This document shows positions 7,879 to 15,559 of a stretch of 64,000 bases of DNA, one piece after another; the first letter of the stretch is position 1; each line of letters opens with the position of its first letter. The stretch comes from Streptomyces typhae (GTDB lineage Bacteria; Actinomycetota; Actinomycetes; Streptomycetales; Streptomycetaceae), in the NCBI RefSeq assembly GCF_009755605.1, contig NZ_WPNZ01000034.1, positions 1 through 64,000 on the forward strand, given 5' to 3'. The notes below the pieces were generated by a model. It was not told where the DNA came from. It saw only the letters and a list, made by a program, of their open reading frames with translations, and made no database searches. The position numbers and the translations under genes were made by a program.

Positions 7879-8787
7879 GACGGCGTCACTGCCGTACAGC
7901 TCCCTGGTGAAGGCAGAGATCTCGGCGCTGCGGTCGGCGCCGTTGAGGTTGTACGTCAGGTAGACGCCGTATCCCTCACTGACAGTGCGGCGGGCGAGGG
8001 ACGCGGTCGTGCTCTGCGAGGTCCGGCCGATCTCGACGGCCGCCGGCGAGAGCTTCGACTTGGGCAGTGCGATGCCGGGGACCTGCCAGGTGCCGTAGTA
8101 CGGGTTCCAGGCGTAGTCGAACTTGGACGAGATGTTGACGCCGCCGTAGGAGAGGCGCGACGCGGCCGGGCCGATGTTGTAGAGGCTGATGATCTTGTTG
8201 GGCATGTTCGCGCGCAGCGCCGTCACCAGGTGGACGAACGAACTGGCGTTGGGCTGGCCGGTTCCGTTGTTGCCGTACTCGGCGTACTCGTCGTCGAAGT
8301 CGATGCCGTCGAGGCCGTACTTGGTGACGGTGTCCGACAGTTGCTTCGCGAACGCGGAAGCCGCCTGCTGGTTGGGGAAGTTGGCGAAGCCCGCGCCCTG
8401 GTGGTTGCCGAGCACCGAGAGGACGACCTTGATGCCCTTCTGCTGCAAGGGCCGTATCTGTGTGACAGCGTTGTCGAGGACGCGCTGCACGTTCTCGTTG
8501 AAGTGCAGATACGCCGCCTTCTTGGACGTGTCGTAGTTGATGTTCGCCGCGAAGATCACGGCGACGTCGAAGACGTTGCCGCCGCCCTTGGCGAGGGTGT
8601 ACTTGCCGACGTTCAGCATGCTGTTGTTGTTGACCTCGACGTACGCCACCGAGGTCGGTCCCTGCTTCACCGGGGCGTCGGCCGCTGCTGCCGCGCCCGT
8701 CGGGGCGGTGGCGCCGAAGGCGAGGGCCGCGACTGCCGAGAGCGCGAGTGCGGCCGTCCGCACTCTGCTCCGCACCAGAGTGAACAT
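7867..8787 (-). CDS. Endo-beta-N-acetylglucosaminidase H-like (GH18), secreted
   Basis: A 306-residue protein closely resembling Streptomyces EndoH, which hydrolyses the chitobiose core of high-mannose N-glycans. The ATG at 8787 is chosen because it begins a classical signal peptide (MFTLVRSRVRTAALALSA, cleavage near AAAAADA). The GH18 catalytic motif DGIDFDDE is at residues 160-167 with Glu167 as proton donor, and the substrate-assist Asp165 is present. Segments such as VAYVEVNNNSMLNVGKYTL and SVLGNHQGAGFANFP match EndoH. It probably scavenges glycoprotein glycans outside the cell. Its 3' end is repeated in the 21-bp array. Confidence 0.95.
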   Translation of the reverse strand: MFTLVRSRVRTAALALSAVAALAFGATAPTGAAAAADAPVKQGPTSVAYVEVNNNSMLNVGKYTLAKGGGNVFDVAVIFAANINYDTSKKAAYLHFNENVQRVLDNAVTQIRPLQQKGIKVVLSVLGNHQGAGFANFPNQQAASAFAKQLSDTVTKYGLDGIDFDDEYAEYGNNGTGQPNASSFVHLVTALRANMPNKIISLYNIGPAASRLSYGGVNISSKFDYAWNPYYGTWQVPGIALPKSKLSPAAVEIGRTSQSTTASLARRTVSEGYGVYLTYNLNGADRSAEISAFTRELYGSDAVYKP

Positions 8788-9147
8788 CGTTGATCGGTCT
8801 CCCATCGCGTGATTCGGCGCCCGACCTGTTCGAAGGCGCCGAGTGAGCGCTCCGAGTTTTCCGTTCTTGTGACCGAACCCCAAGAAGCGCACGCAATCTC
8901 TTCACGACTCCTCCGCACGTCACGCCACATTGCGCACACTCGGTCAGGCGGGGGCAGTTGGTGGGCACGTACGCTCGACTCACGAGGACCTGACCGACCG
9001 ATACGGGGTCGCACCGATCGCCGCGCAGGGCGGGTGCCTGAGCTTGCCGCCGACCTCGAACGCCTTGCCCCCAGCGGGTGGCGCGTCGCGCCCACCGAGA
9101 CCCAAGCCCGAGACCCGAGACCCCCGCCCCGACCTCCCCCGGCTTGT
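8788..9147. other. Divergent intergenic region, no gene seen
   Basis: About 360 bp between the EndoH and ArsR starts. It contains a possible direct repeat cgagaccc near 9110 and no convincing gene. Promoters for both directions must lie here; no consensus boxes could be assigned apart from the ArsR operator that follows. Confidence 0.5.
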
Positions 9148-9169
9148 CATATTCCGATATCGGCATATG
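9148..9169. promoter_or_regulatory. Near-palindromic ArsR-type operator
   Basis: CATAT-T-CCGATATCGG-C-ATATG reads the same on both strands except for one base pair. It ends 9 nt before the preferred ArsR start codon, where bound repressor would block transcription of the ArsR-SRPBCC-DHFR operon. Confidence 0.7.
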
Positions 9170-9178
9170 ATTGTTGCC

Positions 9179-9520
9179 ATGGCACGAGCAGCAACGACGT
9201 CCGACGTCTTCAACGCGATCGCCGAGCCGCAACGCCGGCAGATCCTGGTGCTGCTGCGGGCGGGCGAGCGGCCGGTGACCGAGGTGGCCCAGGAGCTGGG
9301 GATGACGCAGCCGGGCGCGTCCAAGCACCTGCGGGTGCTCCGGGAGGTCGGTCTCGTCAGGGTCCGGGGGGCGGGGAAGCAGCGCCTGTACGGCCTGGAC
9401 GCCCGTGGGCTGCGGCCGGTTCATGAGTGGACCGGCGGGTTCGAACAGTTCTGGAACGAGAGCTTCGACCGGCTGGACGCGTACGTGCAGGAACTCAAGC
9501 AGGCACAGCAAGAGGAGTAG
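9179..9520 (+). CDS. ArsR-family winged-helix regulator
   Basis: A 113-residue repressor. The ArsR core is clear: AIAEPQRRQILVLL opens it, VTEVAQELGMTQPGASKHLRVL is the helix-turn-helix and VRVRGAGKQRLYGL the wing. No cysteine cluster for metal binding is present, placing it with the metal-independent ArsR proteins that are regularly found in front of SRPBCC (AHSA1) genes. The start at 9179 was chosen over 9167 because 9167 lies inside the palindromic operator. It is followed after 3 nt by the SRPBCC gene, with which it forms an operon. Confidence 0.93.
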   Translation: MARAATTSDVFNAIAEPQRRQILVLLRAGERPVTEVAQELGMTQPGASKHLRVLREVGLVRVRGAGKQRLYGLDARGLRPVHEWTGGFEQFWNESFDRLDAYVQELKQAQQEE

Positions 9521-9523
9521 CCG

Positions 9524-10090
9524 ATGAACGCGACGGAACGAGGAACGATGGCGCAGCGCGCGATGGAACGAGGAACGACGGCACAGCCCGCGACGGAACG
9601 AGCAGCGCCGGCGCAGTCCGAGACGGCCGACCGGGAGGTGGTGATCTCCCGAGTCATCGACGCCCCGCAGAAGTTGGTGTTCGAGGCGTTCACCGAGGTG
9701 CGGCACCTGTCGCAGTGGTGGGGACCGGAGGGGTTCTCCACCACCACGCGGTCCTTCGAGTTCCGCGTCGGCGGGGTGTGGGACTTCGTCCTGCACGGGC
9801 CGGACGGGACCGACTACCAGGAGTGGATCACCTGGACCGAGATCGCGGCGCCGCAGCGCATCGCGCTGCTGCACGGTGAGACCCGCGACGACCCGAACGC
9901 CATCGAGTCGGTCCTTGCCTTCGCGCCGGACGGCGCGGCGACCCGGATCGAGATGCGCACGGTGTTCCGCACCAAGGAGCTGCGTGACGAGGCCGTCGAG
10001 AAGTACCACGCGGTCGAGGGCGGCCGGCAGACCCTGAACAGCCTCGCTGCGTACGTGACGGACCTCGTACGGAAGGGAGCGAAGGGCTGA
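9524..10090 (+). CDS. SRPBCC (AHSA1/START-like) ligand-binding protein
   Basis: A 188-residue protein. Residues 1-33 are a repetitive extension encoded by a 30-bp tandem array; the fold begins at about residue 38 with VVISRVIDAPQKLVFEAFTE and continues with HLSQWWGPEGFS, hallmark of the AHSA1 branch. The domain forms a hydrophobic cavity for small ligands. Such proteins are almost always paired with an ArsR regulator, as here, and probably respond to stress or a lipid-like ligand. Because the repeats contain two further in-frame ATG codons (9548 and 9563), the true start is uncertain. Its stop overlaps the next start by one base (TGATG). Confidence 0.88.
   Translation: MNATERGTMAQRAMERGTTAQPATERAAPAQSETADREVVISRVIDAPQKLVFEAFTEVRHLSQWWGPEGFSTTTRSFEFRVGGVWDFVLHGPDGTDYQEWITWTEIAAPQRIALLHGETRDDPNAIESVLAFAPDGAATRIEMRTVFRTKELRDEAVEKYHAVEGGRQTLNSLAAYVTDLVRKGAKG
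9530..9619 (+). repeat. 30-bp tandem array at the 5' end of the SRPBCC gene
   Basis: Three 30-bp units (9530, 9560, 9590) start two codons after the ATG and encode ATERGTMAQR, AMERGTTAQP and ATERAAPAQS. The first two differ at only a few positions. Confidence 0.95.
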
Positions 10091-10710
10091 TGGCCGGGAA
10101 GGTGTTCTTCAGCGTGACGATGTCCCTGGACGGTTTCATCGCGCCCGGTCCGCCCGAGAGACTGATGGGGCAGCGATGGATGGAGCTCCAGCAGTGGGTG
10201 TTCCCGCTGCGGTTCTTCCGGGAGAACCTGAAGCTGGGCGAGGGCGGTGAGGAGGGCCGCGACAACGACATCGCGCGGGAGACGTTCGAGCGCACCGGGG
10301 CGAGCATCATGGGCAAGCGCATGTTCGACGCCGGCGAGAAGATGTGGCCGGAGGAGGCGCCCTTCCACACTCCGGTCCACGTCGTGACGCACACCGAACG
10401 CGCCCCGTGGGAGCGGCCCGGCGGTACTACGTTCCACTTCGTCAACGACGGCGTCGAGACCGCGCTCGCGGCGGCCCGTGAGGCCGCCGGTGACCGCGAC
10501 GTCCGTATCGCGGGCGGCGGCGCGACGATCCTGGAGTACCTGAACGCCGGCCTGGTCGACGAGTTCTCGATCACGCTGTCGCCTGTGCTTCTCGGCTCCG
10601 GCATCCGCCTGTTCGACGGTGTGGACGCCTCCAGGGTCGCGTTGGAGCCGATCCGTTCGGAGTCGTCGGCGCGGGTTACACACTTGACCTACGCGGTGTG
10701 CCGACGATGA
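10090..10710 (+). CDS. Dihydrofolate-reductase-like / RibD C-terminal domain protein
   Basis: A 206-residue protein of the RibD_C family: FFSVTMSLDGFIA at the N-terminus, GASIMGKRMFDAGE in the middle, and VRIAGGGATILEYLNAGLVDEFSITLSPVLLGSG with the nucleotide-binding GGG. Members are NADPH-dependent reductases of deazaflavin- or pterin-like substrates, mostly unassigned. It is the third gene of the ArsR operon, with start and stop overlapping (TGATG). Its 3' end is part of a 17-bp array that includes the stop codon. Confidence 0.9.
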   Translation: MAGKVFFSVTMSLDGFIAPGPPERLMGQRWMELQQWVFPLRFFRENLKLGEGGEEGRDNDIARETFERTGASIMGKRMFDAGEKMWPEEAPFHTPVHVVTHTERAPWERPGGTTFHFVNDGVETALAAAREAAGDRDVRIAGGGATILEYLNAGLVDEFSITLSPVLLGSGIRLFDGVDASRVALEPIRSESSARVTHLTYAVCRR

Positions 10711-10744
10711 CGGGGCGTCGACGGTAGCGGGGCGCCGACGGTCG
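10694..10744. repeat. Stop-codon-spanning 17-bp tandem array
   Basis: Three 17-bp units: 10694-10710 ends with the TGA of the DHFR-like gene, and the next two (10711-10727 and 10728-10744) are CGGGGCGYCGACGGTMG. The first is diverged from the others but keeps CGG and CGACG in register. Confidence 0.75.
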
Positions 10745-10758
10745 TCGCGTTCCGGCGA

Positions 10759-11541
10759 TCATCCGGCCAAGTCAAGCCACTCCCCCACGGGCAGCACGCG
10801 TCCCCGCCGCCCGGTGTGCGTGCGGAACTCCTTCTCCGGGTCGGCGACCTCGGCATAGCCCGCGATCTTGTCGGGCTGCTCGGGCTCGTAGTGCATCGGT
10901 ATCGCGTACCGGGCATCGAGGATCTCGGCGGCCGTCGCGGACTGCCGCGGGTCCATGGCGGCGGGTTCCGGGCTCGGCGGTTGCAGGTGCGGCGCGTCGA
11001 CGACCGCGCCGTTGGCGGGCAGGAACACCGCGTCGACGGGGCTGAACCAGCGGGCGATGAGCCACCAGTAGCCGTGGAACATGGTGTCGCCGCCGTGGAA
11101 GATCCGCTGCCCGTCGGCCTCCACCAGCCAGTTCAGTTGCGGGTCCCCCAGCCCGTCGACGGCAGGGAGCGCGGTGACGTGGAACGGTCCGATGTCGCGG
11201 GTGGACCAGATGTCCACGACCTCGGCGGCCAGGTGGTGTTCGGCCAGCTCGCGCTCGGCCAGCAGTGTCGTGACGTTGTCGATGTCGTCGCCGTGACCGG
11301 GCGCCGGGCGCAGCACCGGCGCTCCGGGCATGAGCGTCTCCGCGAGCGCGGACGCGTCGGTGTGGTCCCGGTGCAGGTGGGTGACCAGGGCGGCAGTCGC
11401 CTTGCCGCTCGGTGCGGCCAGTCCCTTGTCGGACTTCCACCCCGTGAACAGGGGTGAGAGGTCTCGTACGAAGTCGATCAACAGCAGACGGCCGTCCGCC
11501 TCGATCTCCAGTCCGGCCCAGCCCAGTCGTCGTACCCGCAT
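10759..11541 (-). CDS. Metallo-beta-lactamase-fold hydrolase (RomA/UlaG-like)
   Basis: A 260-residue protein; the ATG at 11541 gives the usual N-terminus (MRVRRLGWAGLEIE) and avoids reading through the operator. The metal motif is seen in THLHRDHTDAS (HxHxDH), with the distal residues in FHGGDTMF and IPMHYEP. The fold belongs to the UlaG/NAPE-PLD-like group of MBL enzymes rather than to beta-lactamases. It is divergent from a TetR gene across a strong inverted repeat and is probably regulated by it. Substrate unknown. Confidence 0.9.
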   Translation of the reverse strand: MRVRRLGWAGLEIEADGRLLLIDFVRDLSPLFTGWKSDKGLAAPSGKATAALVTHLHRDHTDASALAETLMPGAPVLRPAPGHGDDIDNVTTLLAERELAEHHLAAEVVDIWSTRDIGPFHVTALPAVDGLGDPQLNWLVEADGQRIFHGGDTMFHGYWWLIARWFSPVDAVFLPANGAVVDAPHLQPPSPEPAAMDPRQSATAAEILDARYAIPMHYEPEQPDKIAGYAEVADPEKEFRTHTGRRGRVLPVGEWLDLAG

Positions 11542-11584
11542 CCCGTGCTCCTCGGCGTCGATGATCGGTGGTGCCGCCGAACTT

Positions 11585-11628
11585 AGCGTACGAGCGTTCT
11601 CTAAATCAATAGCGAACGCTCGTACGCT
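11585..11628. promoter_or_regulatory. TetR operator: perfect 15-bp inverted repeat
   Basis: AGCGTACGAGCGTTC at 11585-11599 is exactly mirrored at 11614-11628 across 14 nt. It fills the gap between the divergent MBL and TetR starts, the classical position for an autoregulating repressor. Confidence 0.85.
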
Positions 11629-11639
11629 ATCCTCGCCGT

Positions 11640-12242
11640 ATGTCACCACGACGCTCAGCGGCCGAAGCGCAGGCCACCAAGGGCCGGATCCTGGACCGTG
11701 CCGCCGAGATCGCCTCCGAGGAAGGCCTCGACGGCATCACCATCGGCCGGCTCGCCGAGGAGCTCCAGATGAGCAAGTCCGGGGTGCACAAACACTTCGG
11801 CACCAAGGAAACGCTGCAGATCTCCACCCTCGACAAGGCGTTCGTGGACTTCTGGCACCGTGTGGTCGAGCCCGCGCTGGCCCGGCCGCCGGGCCTGCGG
11901 CGGCTGCGCGTGGTGTGCGCCAACTCCGTGGACTACCTGGAGACGCCACTGCTGCCAGGCGGCTGCCTGATGACCGCGGCGCTGACCGAGTACGACGGAC
12001 GCCCTGGCCCCGTGCGCGACGCCGTGGCCGAGGTGTGGTCACGCTGGCGCCGGCAGTTGCGGGCGGATCTCGCCGCCGCGGTGGAGAGCGGCGAGCTGCC
12101 CGCGGACTTCGACGTCGATCAGGCCCTGTTCGAGATCGTCGCTGCCGGTCTGGCACTCAACGCCGCCATGCAGCTCCAGCACGACCCCACGGCCGCCGGC
12201 CGGGCCCGCCGCGCGATCGAACGGGCCATGGACCAGTCGTGA
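11640..12242 (+). CDS. TetR-family regulator
   Basis: A 200-residue repressor. The N-terminal helix-turn-helix is GITIGRLAEELQMSKSGVHKHFGTKETL at about 34-61; the C-terminal domain (residues 75-190) is the TetR_C type with conserved CLMTAALTEYDGRPGPVRDAV, a signature of regulators of MBL or efflux genes. It is divergent from the MBL hydrolase gene and shares the 15-bp inverted repeat with it; both were probably derepressed together by an unknown small ligand. Confidence 0.93.
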   Translation: MSPRRSAAEAQATKGRILDRAAEIASEEGLDGITIGRLAEELQMSKSGVHKHFGTKETLQISTLDKAFVDFWHRVVEPALARPPGLRRLRVVCANSVDYLETPLLPGGCLMTAALTEYDGRPGPVRDAVAEVWSRWRRQLRADLAAAVESGELPADFDVDQALFEIVAAGLALNAAMQLQHDPTAAGRARRAIERAMDQS

Positions 12243-12312
12243 CCGAGCGCCGGACCGGGCACCGGCCGGGCGCGTCACGTCTCAGACGCAGCTGACCACG
12301 GCGGCGCACAGG

Positions 12313-12975
12313 TTAGAGACGGCAGCTGATCTCCATTCCGTCCTCCACGGGGAAGGTGACGCTCTGGTAGCCGTTCCGGGGGTCGCGGACGTAGTCGAGG
12401 TACGGCGCGAGGTCCGGCAGGTCGACGTCGTCGGCGACGACGAGGGTGCCGGGTGCGAGGCGCGGTTCGAGGAGGCGCAGGACGGGCAGGCACAGGTCCT
12501 TCCAGCCGTCGAGGAGGACGAAGCCCGCGGCGCCGGAGACCGTGGCGAGGGTTTCGCGGGCATCCCCTTCGAGGACGGTGATCAGGTCGTCGAGACCCGT
12601 CTCGGCGAACGTCCGGCGGGCGGCCGCGGCCTTGGCGGCGCTCAGTTCCGTACTGATCACTTCCCCCGTCCCGTTGTCGCGCACCGCGGCGGCGAGATGG
12701 AGCGTGGAGATACCGAAGGACGTGCCGAACTCGACGACCGTGGCGGGGCGGGCGGCCCGGATCAGGTTGTAGAGGAGGCGGCCGCCCTGAGCGGAGATCG
12801 GCATGTACACCTCGGCCTTGGCGTCAGCCTGCTCCTGCGGTCCGAGGGGCTCGGCGCCCTCGGGCCGTGCCGCCCGGATCCGGCTGCTGGTCGCGTCGTC
12901 CTGCTCGGCACAGCGGAACATCCGGTCGAGGGCGGAGGCGACGCGGGGGTCTTCGAGAGTGCTGGTGGGTGACAT
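12313..12975 (-). CDS. SAM-dependent O-methyltransferase (class I, family 3-like)
   Basis: A 220-residue Rossmann methyltransferase. The SAM-binding glycine motif is VVEFGTSFGISTLHLA at about 79-94; the acidic residue binding the ribose is in VISTELSAAKAAAARR; DGWKDLCLPVLRLLEPRLAPG and VADDVDLPDL match catechol-type O-methyltransferases, in which these Asp residues bind the metal. It would methylate a small hydroxylated substrate. The gene is divergent from a TetR regulator over a short inverted repeat, so its expression is probably substrate-inducible. Confidence 0.88.
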   Translation of the reverse strand: MSPTSTLEDPRVASALDRMFRCAEQDDATSSRIRAARPEGAEPLGPQEQADAKAEVYMPISAQGGRLLYNLIRAARPATVVEFGTSFGISTLHLAAAVRDNGTGEVISTELSAAKAAAARRTFAETGLDDLITVLEGDARETLATVSGAAGFVLLDGWKDLCLPVLRLLEPRLAPGTLVVADDVDLPDLAPYLDYVRDPRNGYQSVTFPVEDGMEISCRL

Positions 12976-12984
12976 GACCCTAGA

Positions 12985-13011
12985 CTAGACGCACCGTTGC
13001 GTAGCGTCTAG
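12985..13011. promoter_or_regulatory. TetR operator between O-methyltransferase and TetR
   Basis: CTAGACGC at 12985-12992 is mirrored by GCGTCTAG at 13004-13011, with a nested ACGCA/TGCGT pair inside. It lies in the 70-bp gap between two divergent start codons. Confidence 0.75.
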
Positions 13012-13045
13012 AGATCCTGGCCTACTCTGACCCCGGGAGGCAGAC

Positions 13046-13774
13046 ATGGGACGAGGAAGCACGGCCGCTGCGGCGGCCGGGCCGGAACCGGCGGCACGCC
13101 ATCACGGCAACAGGCACGGCCGCAGCGAACAGGCCCGGCAGGCAGTGCTGGAGGCTGCCGACGACCTCTTGGTCGAGAAGGGCTTCACCGGCGTCACCAT
13201 CGAGGGCATCGCCGCTCGTGCGGGTGTCGCCAAGCAGACCGTCTACCGCTGGTGGAAGACCAAGACCGATGTCCTTCTGGACGCCTTCCTCCAAGACGCG
13301 GCCGAAGCCCTGACCCCGCCGGACCACGGCGACCTGGGGCAGGACCTGCGCGCTCACCTGCGCCGACTGGCCCTGTTCCTCACCCGGTCCGACGCGGGCG
13401 CCGTCTTCAAGGCCCTCATCGGGCACGCCCAGCACGATCCCGCGTTCGCCGCCGCGCTGCGGGCCGGGTACCTCGACGAGCAGCGCCGACGCGACCGGCT
13501 CCCGCTGGAACGCGCGGTCGAACGCGGCCGGCTCCCCGCCGGACTCGACATAGCGGCGGAGATCGACCAACTCGTGGGCCCCGTCTACCATCGCGTCCTG
13601 GTCACGGCGGAGCCCGTCGACGAGGCGTTCACCGACCGGCTCGTCGAGGCGTTCCTGCGCCGCTTGGGCGTCGCGGACCTCACGGATGTAGCGGACCCGA
13701 TCGATGCAGCCGACGTAGGCGATGGAGCCGACACAGGCGATGCAGCCGACACAGGAAAGATGGGAAGCAGATGA
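13046..13774 (+). CDS. TetR-family regulator with repetitive acidic C-terminus
   Basis: A 242-residue protein from an ATG with gggagg upstream. The DNA-binding domain is at residues 30-75: GFTGVTIEGIAARAGVAKQTVYRWW with KTKTDVLLDAF. The ligand-binding half runs to about residue 210. After that comes an Asp/Ala/Gly-rich tail (DAADVG, DGADTG, DAADTG) encoded by an 18-bp array, beyond the usual end of the TetR fold and probably disordered. It likely controls the divergent O-methyltransferase gene. Its stop codon overlaps the start of the next gene (ATGA). Confidence 0.92.
   Translation: MGRGSTAAAAAGPEPAARHHGNRHGRSEQARQAVLEAADDLLVEKGFTGVTIEGIAARAGVAKQTVYRWWKTKTDVLLDAFLQDAAEALTPPDHGDLGQDLRAHLRRLALFLTRSDAGAVFKALIGHAQHDPAFAAALRAGYLDEQRRRDRLPLERAVERGRLPAGLDIAAEIDQLVGPVYHRVLVTAEPVDEAFTDRLVEAFLRRLGVADLTDVADPIDAADVGDGADTGDAADTGKMGSR
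13685..13756 (+). repeat. 18-bp tandem array in the TetR C-terminus
   Basis: Four 18-bp units (13685, 13703, 13721, 13739), the last two nearly identical (GATGSAGCCGACACAGG). They encode a six-residue repeat 16 bp before the stop codon. Confidence 0.95.
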
Positions 13775-14142
13775 CTCTTGAGGCGGGCCAGCGGGTGGTG
13801 CTGGCAGCGGATACCCCGCTGACCGATTCGGCCGAGGTGTCGGGGGCCGTCGTCGGGTTCCTGTCCCTGGCGGCGGGTACCGGCGGGGTCGTCGAGCAGG
13901 TGGTCGGCCGTCAGGAGGAGAGCGACGACGTGCGCGAGTACGAGCGGCTCAAGTCGCTGCTCGACACCTTCGGAAGCCAGATGCCCACGGAGAGCAGGAG
14001 GCAGCTCGAGGAGAAGGTCGGCTCGCTGGAACCGGCGTGGACCGCCTTCCAGGAACGGGCACCTCGCGTGAGCGTGCGGGTCCGCTTCGACAACGGGTTC
14101 ATCCTCGACGGTGCGCACGAGGACGTCTTCGTCCCTGCCTGA
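13771..14142 (+). CDS. Hypothetical protein coupled to TetR
   Basis: A 123-residue soluble protein. It has a Gly/Val-rich N-terminal half (AVVGFLSLAAGTGGVVEQVVG), then a predicted coiled-coil helix with many Glu/Arg (VREYERLKSLLDTF, RRQLEEKVGSLE) and a beta-rich end (VSVRVRFDNGFIL). No family is recognised. The ATGA overlap with the TetR stop codon shows translational coupling, so it probably works with the regulator or is needed under the same conditions. Confidence 0.65.
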   Translation: MTLEAGQRVVLAADTPLTDSAEVSGAVVGFLSLAAGTGGVVEQVVGRQEESDDVREYERLKSLLDTFGSQMPTESRRQLEEKVGSLEPAWTAFQERAPRVSVRVRFDNGFILDGAHEDVFVPA

Positions 14143-14272
14143 CGAGGGCAGTGGTGCGACGACGGGTGGAGGGGATGTGGCGTCGTGAGGAGGGCGTCTG
14201 CGGGCGCCGGTGAGGACCGTGTGGGCGGTTTTTGAGACGCCGACGATAGGTACCCGCTCGTAATATCGAGGC

Positions 14273-14422
14273 ATGCGTGTGATGACCGCCAGCTACGACG
14301 TCGCCGTCCTCGAACGCGACGTCGTCCCCGGCCCCTGCGGTGGCGAGATCGCCGGACGCGTCGTCCGGCCTCCGGCCCGGGTACAGCCGCAGACCGGACA
14401 CGGGGGCGGGAACCATGGATAG
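14273..14422 (+). pseudogene. vanR response-regulator remnant (large internal deletion)
   Basis: A 49-codon open frame from ATG 14273 ends in TAG inside the vanS start. It begins MRV, as VanR does, and then reads SYDVAVLERDVVPGPCGGE, matching the phosphoacceptor strand of VanR-type receivers (family pattern AYDIAVLDRDIPGPSGDEIA). The rest of the receiver and the winged helix are missing. Just before vanS another frame reads PGYSRRPDTGAGTMD, resembling the VanR C-terminus (GVGYR followed by a tail). I infer two deletions that removed both the N-terminal acidic cluster and about 150 internal codons. No functional response regulator can be made from it. Confidence 0.7.
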
Positions 14423-15494
14423 AGCGCCTGGACTGAGTGTCCGCCTCAAGCTCACGCTCAGCTACGCGGGTTTCCTCATGCTCGCCGGCACCTTGCTGCT
14501 CGCCGCCATCGGGGTGTTCCTGCTGCGCGAGGGCTGGTTGCAAACCAACGAAGAGGGCGCTTGGAGAGCGACTCCGGGCACCACCTTCGTACGCGGTTTC
14601 GCACCGCTGGCACTCACAGTCATCGGGTTTCTGTTGGTGTTCGGCCTCCTGGGAGGATGGATCCTCGCGGGCCGCATGCTCGCCCCTCTGGCTCACATCA
14701 CCAGCGCCACCCGCACGGCCACCACCGGATCGCTCTCGCACCGGATCCGGTTGCCGGGCCGCCAGGACGAGTTTCGTGAACTCGCCGACGCCTTCGACGC
14801 GATGCTCGAACGGCTCGAAGCGCACGTCGCCGAGCAGCAGAGATTCGCAGCCAACGCCTCGCACGAGCTGCGCACCCCGCTGGCGATCTCGAAGTCGCTT
14901 CTGGACGTGGCCCGCACCGACCCCGCACGCGACACCGGCGAGGTCCTCGGCCGACTCCAGGCCGTCAATACCCGGGCGATCGACCTCACCGAGGCATTGC
15001 TCCTGCTCAGCCGAGCCGGCCAGCGGTCCTTCACCCCGGAACAGGTCGACCTGTCCCTCATGGCGGAGGAAGCCACCGAAACGCTGCTGCCCCTCGCGGA
15101 GAAGAACGGCGTCATCCTCGAAACCCACGGCGACATCACGCCAACGAGCGGATCACCGGCGCTCCTGCTGCAACTGACCATGAACCTCGTGCACAACGCG
15201 ATCGTCCACAACCTGCCCCGACACGGCATGGTGTGGGTCACCACCAGCACCCACCCCGGCACCGTGATGCTCACGGTCGAGAACACCGGCGAGAGACTGA
15301 CGCCACACTTGGTCTCGACGCTCACCGAACCCTTCCAGCGGGGCACCGAGCGCGTCCACGCCGACCAGACGGGCGTCGGGCTCGGCCTGGCCATCGTCAC
15401 CACCATCACCCGTGCGCACGACGGCACCCTCACCCTCACCCCGCGCGACACCGGCGGCCTGCGCATCACGGTGCAGCTGCCCGCGCGTACCTAA
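14415..15494 (+). CDS. vanS: VanS-type sensor histidine kinase
   Basis: A 359-residue membrane kinase. The ATG at 14415 is placed by comparison with VanS N-termini and overlaps the vanR remnant stop. Transmembrane helices lie at about 11-36 and 62-85 and enclose only a 25-residue extracellular loop, as in actinobacterial VanS. A HAMP segment follows, then FAANASHELRTPL with phosphoacceptor His150, the N box MNLVHNAIVHN and the G box GVGLGLAI. In actinomycetes VanS senses glycopeptides and phosphorylates VanR to switch on vanHAX. Here its partner is broken, so signalling must use another regulator or be lost. It is followed by the vanH promoter. Confidence 0.93.
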   Translation: MDRAPGLSVRLKLTLSYAGFLMLAGTLLLAAIGVFLLREGWLQTNEEGAWRATPGTTFVRGFAPLALTVIGFLLVFGLLGGWILAGRMLAPLAHITSATRTATTGSLSHRIRLPGRQDEFRELADAFDAMLERLEAHVAEQQRFAANASHELRTPLAISKSLLDVARTDPARDTGEVLGRLQAVNTRAIDLTEALLLLSRAGQRSFTPEQVDLSLMAEEATETLLPLAEKNGVILETHGDITPTSGSPALLLQLTMNLVHNAIVHNLPRHGMVWVTTSTHPGTVMLTVENTGERLTPHLVSTLTEPFQRGTERVHADQTGVGLGLAIVTTITRAHDGTLTLTPRDTGGLRITVQLPART

Positions 15495-15559
15495 CCCGCG
15501 TACTCGACCACGGTCCTGGCAGGGGTGCGCAAGCGGGCCTCCGCGGCGGTCAGCCCGCC

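Noticed and set aside
7976..10009. 677-codon minus-strand frame across EndoH, ArsR and SRPBCC
   Set aside because: Overlaps three well-supported genes in other frames and has Arg/Gly/His-rich shadow composition.
10759..11541. Beta-lactamase
   Set aside because: The HxHxDH motif and FHGGDTMF context belong to the UlaG/RomA-like MBL branch, not to antibiotic-hydrolysing enzymes.
14273..14422. Functional small protein gene in front of vanS
   Set aside because: The peptide aligns with VanR segments only and ends in an unrelated low-complexity tail, so a remnant is the simpler explanation.
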